Positions 26,192 through 35,793 of a DNA stretch of 64,000 nucleotides are shown here, piece by piece. Position 1 is the first letter of the stretch; each line of letters begins with the position of its first letter. This DNA comes from an uncultured Flavobacteriales bacterium. GTDB lineage: Bacteria; Bacteroidota; Bacteroidia; Flavobacteriales_D; Crocinitomicaceae. The translations under genes and the position numbers were made by a program. Under the pieces are notes generated by a model. That model did no database searches and was not told the origin of the DNA. It saw only the letters and a program-made list of their open reading frames with translations. The stretch spans positions 62,001 to 126,000 of the forward strand of contig CAIZQH010000021.1 in the NCBI GenBank assembly GCA_903935095.1. The letters run 5' to 3'.

Positions 26192-26208
26192 AGTGGTAAA
26201 AAGTGGTA
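26192..26208 (+). promoter_or_regulatory. Candidate MraZ-binding repeats
   Basis: AGTGGTA at 26192-26198 and 26202-26208 is a direct repeat with a 10-base period, downstream of the predicted start of transcription. MraZ proteins bind short direct repeats of this period in front of their own operon (TGGGN-N5 in E. coli, AAAGTGK-N3 in mycoplasmas). The downstream copy can also pair with CCACT at 26214-26218. Confidence 0.6.
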
Positions 26209-26239
26209 GAAATCCACTAATTTTACCCATTATAAAGCT

Positions 26240-26698
26240 ATGGCAGGATTAGTAGGAGAATTTGAAGTGAAATTGGATGAAAAAGGCCGATTTCTTTTGC
26301 CTTCCGGATTACGGAAGCAACTTCCTCCTGCGTCCCAACGAGATTTCATGTTGAATAAAGGATTTGAAGATTGTTTAACCCTCTATCCGCTTACCGATTG
26401 GGAGCAGGTTAGTGCGAGACTTTCTAAATTGAATTTATTCAAACCGCAAAATCGAATGTTTTACCGTTTATTCCATCAAGGAGCAAAACAGTTGGCATTA
26501 GATAATGCAGGTCGACTTTTGATTCCAACCGCACACATGGATCGTGTGGGATTGGTTTCCGAAGTGATGCTCATCGCATACAACGACAGAATTGAAATCT
26601 GGGACAAATCCAAATACTTCAACATGATTGAAGGAAACATGGCTGATTTCGCTGATTTGGCGGATGAAGTAATGGGTGATTTGGACAATGGAGCATAA
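26240..26698 (+). CDS. mraZ: Division/cell wall cluster transcriptional repressor MraZ
   Basis: MraZ is an AbrB-like DNA-binding protein that forms rings and controls the dcw operon it heads. The 152-residue protein has two SpoVT-AbrB-type repeats: FEVKLDEKGRFLLPSGLRKQL (about 9-30) and QLALDNAGRLLIPTAHMDRVGL (about 82-105). The second half of each repeat carries conserved Arg/Leu/Pro residues. It overlaps rsmH by 11 bases, as usual for this gene pair. Autoregulation is suggested by the direct repeats in its leader. Confidence 0.96.
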   Translation: MAGLVGEFEVKLDEKGRFLLPSGLRKQLPPASQRDFMLNKGFEDCLTLYPLTDWEQVSARLSKLNLFKPQNRMFYRLFHQGAKQLALDNAGRLLIPTAHMDRVGLVSEVMLIAYNDRIEIWDKSKYFNMIEGNMADFADLADEVMGDLDNGA

Positions 26699-27602
26699 TA
26701 CAAACTATCACATACCGGTTCTTTTTAAAGAAAGTATAGATGCATTGGACATTCGTCCAAATGGCATTTATGTGGATGTTACCTTCGGTGGTGGTGGTCA
26801 CGCTCGTGCCATTTTCAATCAATTAACTGATACAGGACAATTAATCGTTTTTGATCAGGATGCCGACGCAAAGAAAAATGCATGGGAAGCTCCGAACTTC
26901 CATTTTGTCGCAGCAAATTTTGCGTTTCTTAAAAATCACTTACAACTATTGCGTTTTCAGCAAGTGGACGGGGTTTTTGCAGATCTTGGTGTTTCTTCCC
27001 ATCAATTCGACACGGGCGAACGTGGATTCTCGATTCGTGAAAGCGCACCGTTGGACATGCGCATGAATCAACAGTCTGGAAAATCTGCACACCATGTAGT
27101 CAACGAATACGAAGAACATGAACTCATTCGAATTTTTCGGAATTACGGAGAATTGAAAAATGCGCGTGGCATCGCTTCAGAAATCATCCGTAAAAGAGCA
27201 GATGGCGTCATTGAAACAACCGGTGATTTAATGCACATGCTGAAACGTTTTGCGCCCAAATTCAAAGACCATAAATTTTACGCTCAGGTTTTTCAAGCCA
27301 TTCGCATTGAGGTTAATCAAGAATTACAAGTGCTCGAAGACATGCTTAGTCAAGCAGCGGAAGTATTAACTCCAGGCGGAAGATTGGTGGTTATTTCCTA
27401 TCACTCTTTAGAAGATCGATTAGTGAAAAACTTCATGAAACGAGGTTCGTTCACTGGGGAAATAGAAAAAGACTTTTTTGGAAATGTGCAAAAACCGCTC
27501 ACGGAAATCATTCGACACCCCCTTGTTTCTTCGGATTTAGAGAATGAACAGAATCCGCGAGCACGTAGTGCGAAATTAAGAATTGCTGAAAAAAATGCAT
27601 GA
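26688..27602 (+). CDS. rsmH: 16S rRNA (cytosine(1402)-N(4))-methyltransferase
   Basis: RsmH (MraW) methylates N4 of C1402 in the ribosomal P site using S-adenosylmethionine. The ATG at 26688 (MEHNTNYHIPVLFKESIDAL) gives 304 residues, the family length; a GTG 12 bases upstream is also in frame but adds nothing conserved. Motifs are VDVTFGGGGHARAIF (SAM loop), FADLGVSSHQFDTGERGFS, PLDMRMN and the C-terminal VISYHSLEDRLVKNFM. It sits second in the dcw operon. Confidence 0.96.
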   Translation: MEHNTNYHIPVLFKESIDALDIRPNGIYVDVTFGGGGHARAIFNQLTDTGQLIVFDQDADAKKNAWEAPNFHFVAANFAFLKNHLQLLRFQQVDGVFADLGVSSHQFDTGERGFSIRESAPLDMRMNQQSGKSAHHVVNEYEEHELIRIFRNYGELKNARGIASEIIRKRADGVIETTGDLMHMLKRFAPKFKDHKFYAQVFQAIRIEVNQELQVLEDMLSQAAEVLTPGGRLVVISYHSLEDRLVKNFMKRGSFTGEIEKDFFGNVQKPLTEIIRHPLVSSDLENEQNPRARSAKLRIAEKNA

Positions 27603-28002
27603 AGATGAATACATAGTAGGTGGGAAATCACCAAAAGCGGAAAAGCCTAAACCTGCGCAACGTGAAAAACGAACGGCGAAAGCCTCCGCATTTACTCAAA
27701 TTTTAAATGGAGACTTTCTTACCAAAGAATTTGTGTTGAATAATTTGAATTACATCTTTTTCATCATGTTTTTATTAATACTGCTAGTCGCAAAAGGATA
27801 TTACGGGAAACAAGTCAATAAGGACTTAGACAATGCGCAGAGAGAATTAGATCAAAACGCGGCAGAATATATTGAAGCAAAAGCTCGACTAGAACTAAGA
27901 ACAAGAAGGTATAAACTTGCTGAAAAACTGGAAACGAGGGAAATAAAAGAAACAAAAAACGCAACGAAAGTCATTCGTTTGAAACGAAAAGATAATGAGT
28001 AA
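27595..28002 (+). CDS. ftsL: FtsL-like cell division protein
   Basis: A 135-residue bitopic membrane protein in the ftsL position between rsmH and ftsI. FtsL forms a coiled-coil complex with FtsB and FtsQ that activates septal wall synthesis. The start is the ATG at 27595 (the further upstream option is TTG). A basic cytoplasmic N-terminus (about 1-45) is followed by one membrane helix (about 48-66, IFFIMFLLILLVAKGYY) and a heptad-rich coiled coil (about 70-120). The Bacteroidota FtsL-like family has low sequence similarity to E. coli FtsL, so assignment rests on topology and position. It overlaps ftsI by 8 bases. Confidence 0.85.
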   Translation: MHEDEYIVGGKSPKAEKPKPAQREKRTAKASAFTQILNGDFLTKEFVLNNLNYIFFIMFLLILLVAKGYYGKQVNKDLDNAQRELDQNAAEYIEAKARLELRTRRYKLAEKLETREIKETKNATKVIRLKRKDNE

Positions 28003-30106
28003 GGATCAAGATAAAAAATACTTAAAACGTCGTGCCTTTACGATTTACTTCACCTTCGTGTTGTTGATTTTAACTGTATTGTATTCCACCGCTAAACTTC
28101 AAATCGAAGGCCGAAGTAGCTTGTTCAATGATGTAGATAAAAAATTGCCGGTACAAATCGTAAAAAGAGTTCCTCGAATGGGTGAAATCTTGGATATGAA
28201 TGGTATTCCATTTGTAACCTCTGTGACTTTCTACGACATTCACATGGATCCAACCGTGGTTGATCAAAAATTATTTGATGCTGAATTAGCCGGACTCGCT
28301 GCAGGATTGCACCGCATGTACCCAGATAAGTCAGCAAGGGAATACGAGAACGAAATTCGAAATGCCCGTGAAAATAAATCACGCTACCTGTTAATTCGCA
28401 AACGAGTCACAAACGACGAGCGTAAAATGCTGAACAAATTACCCATTTTCGAAAAAGGCCAGATGAAAGGTGGGATTATCGATAACGAGGAAACCATCCT
28501 GCGTAAAAAGCCTTATGGAAACTTATTAAGTCGGACGCTTGGCTACTATAAAAACGATAAGAAAGAATTAAAAGTTGGCATCGAAGGTGCTTTCTATCAT
28601 TACCTAAAAGGGGAAGACGGGGAAGAACTCGAGCAACGCATTTCTTCGGGTTGGAAAAAAACAGGGAAAATCATCAAGGATGCTGTCGAAGGAGCCAATG
28701 TAATCACTTCCATTGATAAAGAAATTCAAGAGGTTGCCCATTCGGAATTGGAGAAGCAAATGATTCATATGAATGCGCAAGAAGGATGCGTAATCGTGAT
28801 GGATGTGAAAACAGGTTTCGTTCGGGCGATTGCTAACTTGTCCAAACAGGTAAAAGGAAATTATGCCGAATCGTACAATTTTGCCATTGGCAATGCTGAA
28901 GTTCCCGGTTCGACCTATAAGTTAGCTTCCATAATGGCTGGACTAGAGGATGAGAAGTTTAAAATCACAGACAAAGTGAATGCGAATGGTTCTTATTTCA
29001 TAGCTGGCGGAAAATTGTCCGATTCTAATCATGGAATGGGGTATGGAAACATCACCATTAAAAAAGCGTTTGAGAAATCGTCGAATGTCATTGCGCAAAT
29101 CATGTATCGAGCTTACCGCTCGGAACCTCAAAAATTCTTGGATCGCTTGGCTCAATTTGGACTAACGGAAAAATTAGGCATCGATATCGAAGGGGAGAAA
29201 AAACCTTTTGTTCCAAAACCAGGAACTCCGGGTTGGTCCGCAATGTCCATTCCTTGGATGTCCATTGGTTACGAATTAAAACAATCTCCGCTTCAAACCT
29301 TGGCGTTTTACAACGCCGTTGCCAACAATGGGACATTTGTTCGTCCACAATTCGTTCAACAAATAAAACGATCTGGTCACATCATTAAAACGTTTAAACC
29401 GGTCATTATCAAAGATCAAATCTGTTCGAAAAACACGCTTGCAATCATGAGATCCTGTTTGGAGGGAGTGATGACAAATGGAACAGGTCACGATTTAAAA
29501 AGTTCATTTTTTACCATTGCTGGAAAAACGGGAACAGCGAAACTACTGGGTGATAACAAACAGTTCAACGATGAGAAAATGAGTTTCTATCAAGCTTCTT
29601 TTGTTGGCTATTTCCCAGCTAATAAGCCGATTTATTCTTGTATTGTTGTTATTTCCAAACCGAAAAGAGAGTATTATGGCGCGCGAGTTTCCGGAACGGT
29701 ATTCGCGGAAATCGCCAATAAAGTTTACGCATCAGCTCTTCAGTATCACAGAGCGGTGAACTCAAAACGCGCGGTTAAATCCACAGATCTCCCGAAAGTG
29801 AAGGCCGCATCAAACCGAGATGTTACCCAAATATTAAAATCCTTTAATCTCCGCTACCAATTAAATGAAGATACAGAATGGATTCAATCTGATACACTGA
29901 AAGGTTCCATTCACCTTAATCATAAAAAAATCCACAAAAAATCAGTTCCAGATGTTTCCGGACTAACCGCAAAAGACGCCATCTATTTATTGGAGTCCGC
30001 AGGAATGATCGTGCGAATGCAAGGTAGAGGGGTTGTGAAATCTCAGTCGGTTTCCGCTGGAAATCCACTGGTGAAAGGACAATTAATTAAAATCACACTA
30101 AACTAA
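27995..30106 (+). CDS. ftsI: Septal peptidoglycan transpeptidase (PBP3/FtsI) with PASTA domain
   Basis: FtsI cross-links peptidoglycan at the division site with its partner FtsW. The 703-residue protein has one N-terminal membrane helix (about 14-34), a PBP dimerisation domain (about 55-230) and a transpeptidase domain (about 260-580). Active-site motifs are STYK in EVPGSTYKLASIM, SSN in FEKSSNVIAQ, and KTGT in AGKTGTAKLL. A C-terminal PASTA domain (about 650-703, VPDVSGLTAKDAIYLLESAG) is common in Bacteroidota FtsI and absent from the E. coli protein. murE begins 1 base after the stop. Confidence 0.96.
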   Translation: MSKDQDKKYLKRRAFTIYFTFVLLILTVLYSTAKLQIEGRSSLFNDVDKKLPVQIVKRVPRMGEILDMNGIPFVTSVTFYDIHMDPTVVDQKLFDAELAGLAAGLHRMYPDKSAREYENEIRNARENKSRYLLIRKRVTNDERKMLNKLPIFEKGQMKGGIIDNEETILRKKPYGNLLSRTLGYYKNDKKELKVGIEGAFYHYLKGEDGEELEQRISSGWKKTGKIIKDAVEGANVITSIDKEIQEVAHSELEKQMIHMNAQEGCVIVMDVKTGFVRAIANLSKQVKGNYAESYNFAIGNAEVPGSTYKLASIMAGLEDEKFKITDKVNANGSYFIAGGKLSDSNHGMGYGNITIKKAFEKSSNVIAQIMYRAYRSEPQKFLDRLAQFGLTEKLGIDIEGEKKPFVPKPGTPGWSAMSIPWMSIGYELKQSPLQTLAFYNAVANNGTFVRPQFVQQIKRSGHIIKTFKPVIIKDQICSKNTLAIMRSCLEGVMTNGTGHDLKSSFFTIAGKTGTAKLLGDNKQFNDEKMSFYQASFVGYFPANKPIYSCIVVISKPKREYYGARVSGTVFAEIANKVYASALQYHRAVNSKRAVKSTDLPKVKAASNRDVTQILKSFNLRYQLNEDTEWIQSDTLKGSIHLNHKKIHKKSVPDVSGLTAKDAIYLLESAGMIVRMQGRGVVKSQSVSAGNPLVKGQLIKITLN

Positions 30107-30107
30107 T

Positions 30108-31568
30108 ATGAAAACGCTTTCTTCCATTTTACAGCAAACATCCTTTGAGTTAACTCAAGGAGATTTGACAATGGAAATTTCTTCATTGACCTTCGATTCT
30201 CGAAAGGCAAGCGAAGGATGTGTTTTTATCGCTGTTGTTGGGGCCTTAAACGACGGACATCAATTTGTTCAATCTGCGTACGATTTGGGTTGCCGTGCAT
30301 TCATCGTGGAACAGAAGGTGAACATGCCTTCAGATGCAACAATCATATTGGTTCCGAAAACGGATCGTGCATTGGCTGATGTGGCTTGTTCGTTTTATGA
30401 TCAACCGTCCAGGGAATTAAAATTAATTGGCATTACGGGCACTAACGGTAAAACTACCACAACGACCTTGCTGCACGATTTATTTACCAGCCTAGGTTAT
30501 ACCTGTGGACTTATTTCAACCGTGGTCAACAAAATTGGCGATCAATCAAGTCCTTCCACTCATACGACACCGGATCCAATTAGACTAAATGCCTTACTGA
30601 GAAATATGGTTGAACAAGGGTGTTCTCATTGTTTTATGGAAGTGAGTTCACACGCCATTCATCAACAGCGAATTCATGGCCTTTCATACACAGGTGCAGT
30701 TTTCACGAACATTACGCATGATCACCTCGATTACCACAAAACATTTGCGGAATATATCCGAGTGAAAAAACAATTTTTCGATGAATTAAGCAGCGAATCA
30801 TTTGCCTTGATCAATGGCGACGACCGTAATGGTCAAGTGATGCTTCAAAATACAAAAGCACAGAAAAGAAGCTTTGCCTTAAAAACCCCTGCTGATTATA
30901 AAGGGAAAGTGTTGGAAAATGAGATTTCTGGTTTAACATTAACCATTAACGGTGTGGAACTTTGCTCCCGTTTGGTGGGTGAGTTTAATGCCTTGAATCT
31001 CATCGCTGTTTACGGTGTTAGCATCTTACTTGGATTAGACTCACTAAATGTCCTAAGAGGAATGAGCAATTTGTCCTCCGTAGAGGGAAGATTTCAATAT
31101 GTTCGAAGTCAAGGTGGAATAACGGCTATTATTGATTATGCACATACACCTGATGCCTTGGAAAATGTATTGAATACGATTGCAGCCATTCGCAAAGAAG
31201 GACAAAAAGTGATTGCTGTTGTGGGTTGTGGTGGAGATCGTGACCGTGAAAAACGTCCAGTCATGGCTGGAATTGCTGCGAAAAAAAGCCAGCAGGTCAT
31301 TTTAACTTCCGATAATCCACGTACAGAAGATCCAATGAAAATCCTTCAGGATATGGAAGTTGGTTTGACAGATGATAATCGAGCACATTCATTGACCATT
31401 GTCGATCGGGCACAAGCCATAAAAACAGCCATTATGCTCGCGCAATCCGGTGACATCCTATTAATTGCTGGTAAAGGTCACGAAAAATACCAAGAAATCA
31501 ATGGAGTGAAACACGACTTTGATGATTTCCAATTAACCGAAGAATTTTTTAATCAATTGAAAAAATAA
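30108..31568 (+). CDS. murE: UDP-MurNAc-L-Ala-D-Glu:meso-diaminopimelate ligase
   Basis: MurE adds the third residue of the peptidoglycan stem peptide in the cytoplasm. The 486-residue protein has the Mur ligase layout: UDP-binding domain (about 1-105), ATPase domain with P-loop [12 protein letters not shown], and C-terminal domain. The motif SDNPRTEDP contains DNPR, the signature of meso-diaminopimelate specificity (lysine-adding enzymes differ here), so the wall should be DAP type. [15 protein letters not shown] and [15 protein letters not shown] are further family blocks. mraY follows after 4 bases. Confidence 0.97.
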   Translation: MKTLSSILQQTSFELTQGDLTMEISSLTFDSRKASEGCVFIAVVGALNDGHQFVQSAYDLGCRAFIVEQKVNMPSDATIILVPKTDRALADVACSFYDQPSRELKLIGITGTNGKTTTTTLLHDLFTSLGYTCGLISTVVNKIGDQSSPSTHTTPDPIRLNALLRNMVEQGCSHCFMEVSSHAIHQQRIHGLSYTGAVFTNITHDHLDYHKTFAEYIRVKKQFFDELSSESFALINGDDRNGQVMLQNTKAQKRSFALKTPADYKGKVLENEISGLTLTINGVELCSRLVGEFNALNLIAVYGVSILLGLDSLNVLRGMSNLSSVEGRFQYVRSQGGITAIIDYAHTPDALENVLNTIAAIRKEGQKVIAVVGCGGDRDREKRPVMAGIAAKKSQQVILTSDNPRTEDPMKILQDMEVGLTDDNRAHSLTIVDRAQAIKTAIMLAQSGDILLIAGKGHEKYQEINGVKHDFDDFQLTEEFFNQLKK

Positions 31569-31572
31569 TCAG

Positions 31573-32817
31573 ATGCTATACTACCTATTTGACTATCTCG
31601 ATTCCTTAAACTTCCCCGGAGCAGGTTTGTTCCACTACATCTCTTTCCGTGCAGGTTTAGCGCTGATTTTCTCCCTTATTATTTCGATCATCATTGGGAA
31701 GAAAATCATAAATAAATTACGCCAACAACAAATTGGTGAAACCGTTCGTGATTTAGGTCTTGCCGGACAAATTGAGAAATCAGGTACACCAACGATGGGC
31801 GGAATTATCATTCTTGCTGCGATTTTAATACCGGTAATTCTATTTGCCAAACTGCACAATATCTACGTGATTACCATGATTATTGCAACGATTTGGTTAG
31901 GATTAATCGGGTTCTTGGATGATTACATCAAGGTATTTAAAAAGAACAAAGAAGGATTAAAGGGAACGTTTAAAATCATTGGTCAAATTGGCGTTGGTCT
32001 CATTGTTGGCTGCATGCTTTATTTCTCAGATGAGGTCGTTGTTCATAAGCGCGTTTCCGTCAACTATCAATTACAACAAGATGAGAAATTCGTGACGCAT
32101 TTGCATGTTCAACATGAAGGAGAGCATTTTAAATGGATCAAAACAGATGATATGACAACCACCATTCCGTTTATTCGTGGGAATGAGTTTAATTACAATT
32201 GGTTAATTGGAGATTGGCAAAAATCGTATGGTTGGTTGTTGTTCATCCCAATTGTCATTTTTATTGTGATTGCGGTTTCTAATGGTGCAAACATGACAGA
32301 CGGTCTAGATGGACTAGCAACGGGAACGTCAGCCATTGTTGGAATTGCCTTGGCCATTCTTGCCTACGTCAGTTCTCATGCCAATTTTGCTGACTACTTA
32401 GGGGTCATGTATATTCCAAATGCTGAGGAACTCGTGATTTTCATTGCAGCTTTTGTAGGTGCATGTGTTGGATTCTTATGGTACAATTCTTTCCCTGCTC
32501 AAGTATTTATGGGTGATACTGGAAGTTTAGCGCTTGGAGGCATCATTGCCGTTTTTGCCATTGCCATCCGCAAAGAACTGTTGATTCCTGTTTTGTGTGG
32601 CGTTTTCCTCATCGAAAACCTATCCGTGATGATGCAAGTGGGGTATTTCAAATACACAAAAAAGCGTTTTGGAGAGGGACGACGAATTTTCTTAATGGCA
32701 CCATTGCACCACCATTATCAGAAAAAAGGAATTCATGAAGCGAAAATCGTCTCACGCTTTTGGATTGTTGCGGTATTGTTGGCAGTGGTAACGATTGTAA
32801 CCTTGAAATTGAGGTAA
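31573..32817 (+). CDS. mraY: Phospho-N-acetylmuramoyl-pentapeptide transferase
   Basis: MraY makes lipid I by joining UDP-MurNAc-pentapeptide to undecaprenyl phosphate. The 414-residue protein has about ten membrane helices and the family motifs [40 protein letters not shown] and [12 protein letters not shown]. It is about 50 residues longer than E. coli MraY because of a hydrophilic stretch at about residues 155-210 (roughly 32035-32200) that falls between membrane segments. The murD GTG start lies 2 bases after its stop. Confidence 0.97.
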   Translation: MLYYLFDYLDSLNFPGAGLFHYISFRAGLALIFSLIISIIIGKKIINKLRQQQIGETVRDLGLAGQIEKSGTPTMGGIIILAAILIPVILFAKLHNIYVITMIIATIWLGLIGFLDDYIKVFKKNKEGLKGTFKIIGQIGVGLIVGCMLYFSDEVVVHKRVSVNYQLQQDEKFVTHLHVQHEGEHFKWIKTDDMTTTIPFIRGNEFNYNWLIGDWQKSYGWLLFIPIVIFIVIAVSNGANMTDGLDGLATGTSAIVGIALAILAYVSSHANFADYLGVMYIPNAEELVIFIAAFVGACVGFLWYNSFPAQVFMGDTGSLALGGIIAVFAIAIRKELLIPVLCGVFLIENLSVMMQVGYFKYTKKRFGEGRRIFLMAPLHHHYQKKGIHEAKIVSRFWIVAVLLAVVTIVTLKLR

Positions 32818-32819
32818 TT

Positions 32820-34163
32820 GTGAGTACACAAAACAAAAATATGGTCATTCTTGGCGCTGGTGAATCCGGTGTGGGTGCTGCTATTCTTGCAGTGCAAAAA
32901 GGATGGGCTGTTTTTGTTTCCGATATGTCGCAAATCAAGGAGGAATTCCAAACGGAATTGACACAGATTGGAGCACCATGGGAACAAGGAACGCATTCCA
33001 TGGACGTGATTTTTGCCGCGGATTTAATCATCAAATCCCCAGGGATTCCAGAAAAGGCTCCGGTGATGAAAGCCATACGTGAGAAAGGAATCAAGGTGAT
33101 TTCAGAAATTGAATTTGGTGGCTACCATACAAAAGGAAAGACAATCTGTGTTACCGGAAGCAATGGTAAAACGACCACCACCATGTTGACGCATCACATC
33201 CTCAAAAAAGCAGGATTGGATGTTGGATTAGCAGGGAACGTTGGCTACAGTTTTGCCAAACAAGTAGCAGAAGGCGATCACGATTGGTATGTGATTGAAT
33301 TGAGTTCTTTTCAATTGGATGACATGTATGATTTTCATGCGAACATCGCGATTTTAACAAACATTACACCTGATCATTTAGATCGTTACGATTACCAAAT
33401 GCAGAATTATGTTGATTCAAAATTCCGCATTTTGCAGAATCAAACAACAAACGATTGGTTCATCTATAATGCCGATGATGACCTTATTTCAACGGAAATG
33501 AAAAAAAGAAATCCTTCCGTGAATTTGGCTCCTTTTTCCATGAAAAATGAACAAAATCCAGGAGCTTATACAAAAGACAAACAACTAATAATCAATATAA
33601 ACCAACAATTTGCCATGTCAATACACGAATTAGCTTTAAAGGGTAAACACAATACCCAAAACGCTCTTGCTGCAGGAATCGCTGCAAGACTAGTTGAAAT
33701 CCGTAAGGATATTGTACGTGAAAGTTTAGAAGACTTCACCAATGTGGAACACCGACTTGAATTCGTTGCCAAAGTGAACGGAATTGAATTCATTAATGAT
33801 TCAAAAGCAACGAACATCAATGCTGCATGGTTTGCTTTAGAAAGCATGGAAAGCCCTACCGTTTGGATTGTTGGGGGTGTTGATAAAGGAAATGACTATT
33901 CTGAATTAACAGCGCTTGTGCGCGAGAAAGTGAAGGCAATTATCTGTTTAGGTGTGGATAATCAAAAAATCATTGAAGCATTTACCGGAATAGTAGAAAC
34001 CATTGTAGAGGCAAAATCTGCCATGGAAGCTGTTGCGTTCGGTTATAGATTTGCGAAAAAAGATGAAACTGTTCTTCTTTCTCCTGCTTGTGCAAGTTTT
34101 GATTTATTTGAAAACTATGAGGATAGAGGAAATCAGTTTAAACAAGCTGTTCGATTGTTATAA
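32820..34163 (+). CDS. murD: UDP-N-acetylmuramoyl-L-alanine--D-glutamate ligase
   Basis: MurD adds D-glutamate to UDP-MurNAc-L-Ala. I chose the GTG at 32820, two bases after the mraY stop, which gives 447 residues starting MSTQNKNMVILGAGESGVG. An ATG at 32841 (MVILGAGESG) is the alternative and would be a little short. An upstream ATG at 32760 lies deep in mraY and is rejected. Motifs are the P-loop CVTGSNGKTTTT, the substrate block IELSSFQLDDM, TNITPDHLDRYD, and FINDSKATNINAAWFAL. The Rossmann-like C-terminal domain ends LLSPACASFDLFENYEDRG. Confidence 0.95.
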   Translation: MSTQNKNMVILGAGESGVGAAILAVQKGWAVFVSDMSQIKEEFQTELTQIGAPWEQGTHSMDVIFAADLIIKSPGIPEKAPVMKAIREKGIKVISEIEFGGYHTKGKTICVTGSNGKTTTTMLTHHILKKAGLDVGLAGNVGYSFAKQVAEGDHDWYVIELSSFQLDDMYDFHANIAILTNITPDHLDRYDYQMQNYVDSKFRILQNQTTNDWFIYNADDDLISTEMKKRNPSVNLAPFSMKNEQNPGAYTKDKQLIININQQFAMSIHELALKGKHNTQNALAAGIAARLVEIRKDIVRESLEDFTNVEHRLEFVAKVNGIEFINDSKATNINAAWFALESMESPTVWIVGGVDKGNDYSELTALVREKVKAIICLGVDNQKIIEAFTGIVETIVEAKSAMEAVAFGYRFAKKDETVLLSPACASFDLFENYEDRGNQFKQAVRLL

Positions 34164-34178
34164 TTATTCCCGTTTAAA

Positions 34179-34619
34179 ATGCAAGATAAACGCATTCATA
34201 TCGAAACAACTCCCACCAGAGATTCTCTGCGTAAGGCACAGGGGTCGGGCATTCGTGCGCATGGCAAACTGAAGGGACTCGATGTGTTTACTTGGATGCA
34301 GCCTGAACAAAACGCCTTAGTTAATTTCATACAGGGAATACCAACCAAGATATTTTGGGTGGGAAATCCTTCGGAAATTGAGGCCGTGTTAAGTTCCAAT
34401 CCCGAGCTCATCTACAAGTTTCAAAGCATCTTTTCATTTGGAGAGAATCGAACTGGTTTTATGTTGGAAAACGAGTTTATGGATATCCAAGATGTCTTAA
34501 ACGGATTAATGTCAGAATTAACAACAACAGGGACTTTGCTATTTACATGTACAGAAAACGATAGTGAGTACGTTTCCCTGAAAATTGCTGCTTACCTCAA
34601 TCTGTTACAATCGTTATGA
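34179..34619 (+). CDS. Uncharacterised protein between murD and ftsW
   Basis: I do not recognise this 146-residue product. It has no signal peptide, membrane segment or known motif. The first 35 residues are basic (RDSLRKAQGSGIRAHGKLKG). The rest alternates strands and helices: IFWVG (58-62), IFSFGENRTG (84-93) and GTLLFTC (118-124), then a helix to the end. By eye this order of strands is reminiscent of the C-terminal domain of the preceding MurD, but residue identity is low. It starts 15 bases after murD and its TGA overlaps the ftsW ATG (ATGA), so it is translated within the operon. Most dcw clusters run murD directly into ftsW. Confidence 0.75.
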   Translation: MQDKRIHIETTPTRDSLRKAQGSGIRAHGKLKGLDVFTWMQPEQNALVNFIQGIPTKIFWVGNPSEIEAVLSSNPELIYKFQSIFSFGENRTGFMLENEFMDIQDVLNGLMSELTTTGTLLFTCTENDSEYVSLKIAAYLNLLQSL

Positions 34620-35791
34620 GAGAATACTTAAAATATTTAAAAGGTGACCCTGTCATTTGGATCATTACCATCCTCATGATGTCATTCTCACTCGTAACGG
34701 TTTATAGTTTTGTTCCAATTTTGGTAAAAATTGAGGGAGGATCTCCTTTTCAATATTTATTTAAGCACTTAATTTACGTAGTAATTGGGTTCGCTTCCAT
34801 GTTTGCTATCCATCGCGTAAACTCAAAATACATCAGTCAATTGGCAAAATTCTCCTATTACCTTGCTATTGCTTTGCTACTCTTTACCTTATTTTTTGGA
34901 ACAGAAGTCAACGGCGCAGGACGCTGGATTCGAATCCCATTTGTAAAACTCACCTTTCAGTCTTCGGATTTTGCCAAATTGGCTTTGATCATTTATATCA
35001 GTCGAATATTGGTCAAAAAGAAAGATAAGTTAAGCAGTTGGAAAGAAGGAATTTTACCTTTGATGATTCCCATTGGGGTAATATGCACCTTGATTGTAAA
35101 AGATAATTTTTCTACGGCAGCGATGTTGTTCTTGTTGTGTATGGCCATGTTATATATTGGTCGAGTGCCATGGGGAAAATTGTTAACGATGGCCGGAGCG
35201 GGAATCGCACTTGCAACATTAGCGGTCATGTTCCATTTGGCTTTTCCAGCAGTGGGACTCCTTCCGCGTTTTGATACATGGAAGAATCGCTTAACGAATC
35301 GAATGGAAAGTGATTCGCAAGATATTAAAACGGCTCAGGCGAATGCTCAAGCGAAAAATGCACAATTGGCCATTCACGTCGGATCCTTATTTGGACAAGG
35401 TGTTGGTGATGGAAAACTGAAGGAATACCTACCTGAAGCCTATGCGGATTTCTATTATGCAACGTTCGTTGAGGAATTTGGATTTTTAATGGCAGCATTT
35501 TTAGCCCTATTGTATTTGATTCTTTTATACAGAATCATCAAAATTGCACTAAAAACAATGGATCCATTTCAATCCTATGTTTCCTTGGGAATTGGTATTC
35601 ACCTATTGACACAAGCGAGCATTAATATGCTAGTATGCACGGGTGTTTTCCCTGTGACCGGACAAAATATGCCCTTTTTAGCAATGGGAGGATCTGCCTT
35701 AATAATGGCTTGCGTTTCTATTGGTATCATACAAGCATTTGCAAAAGATTTAGAAAAAGAAAAAGACGAAGCTTCATTTGAGCAAGCATAA
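34616..35791 (+). CDS. ftsW: Septal peptidoglycan polymerase FtsW (SEDS family)
   Basis: FtsW polymerises glycan strands from lipid II at the septum together with FtsI. The 391-residue protein has about ten membrane helices. SEDS-family features are GAGRWIRIPFVKLTFQSSDFAKLALIIY (with the loop that precedes the catalytic region), KDNFSTAAMLFLLCMAM, the large extracellular loop containing IHVGSLFGQGVGDG, and FPVTGQNMPFLAMGGSALI near the C-terminus. The ATG overlaps the preceding gene's stop; murG begins 2 bases after its own stop. Being inside dcw, it is FtsW rather than RodA. Confidence 0.96.
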   Translation: MREYLKYLKGDPVIWIITILMMSFSLVTVYSFVPILVKIEGGSPFQYLFKHLIYVVIGFASMFAIHRVNSKYISQLAKFSYYLAIALLLFTLFFGTEVNGAGRWIRIPFVKLTFQSSDFAKLALIIYISRILVKKKDKLSSWKEGILPLMIPIGVICTLIVKDNFSTAAMLFLLCMAMLYIGRVPWGKLLTMAGAGIALATLAVMFHLAFPAVGLLPRFDTWKNRLTNRMESDSQDIKTAQANAQAKNAQLAIHVGSLFGQGVGDGKLKEYLPEAYADFYYATFVEEFGFLMAAFLALLYLILLYRIIKIALKTMDPFQSYVSLGIGIHLLTQASINMLVCTGVFPVTGQNMPFLAMGGSALIMACVSIGIIQAFAKDLEKEKDEASFEQA

Positions 35792-35793
35792 AA

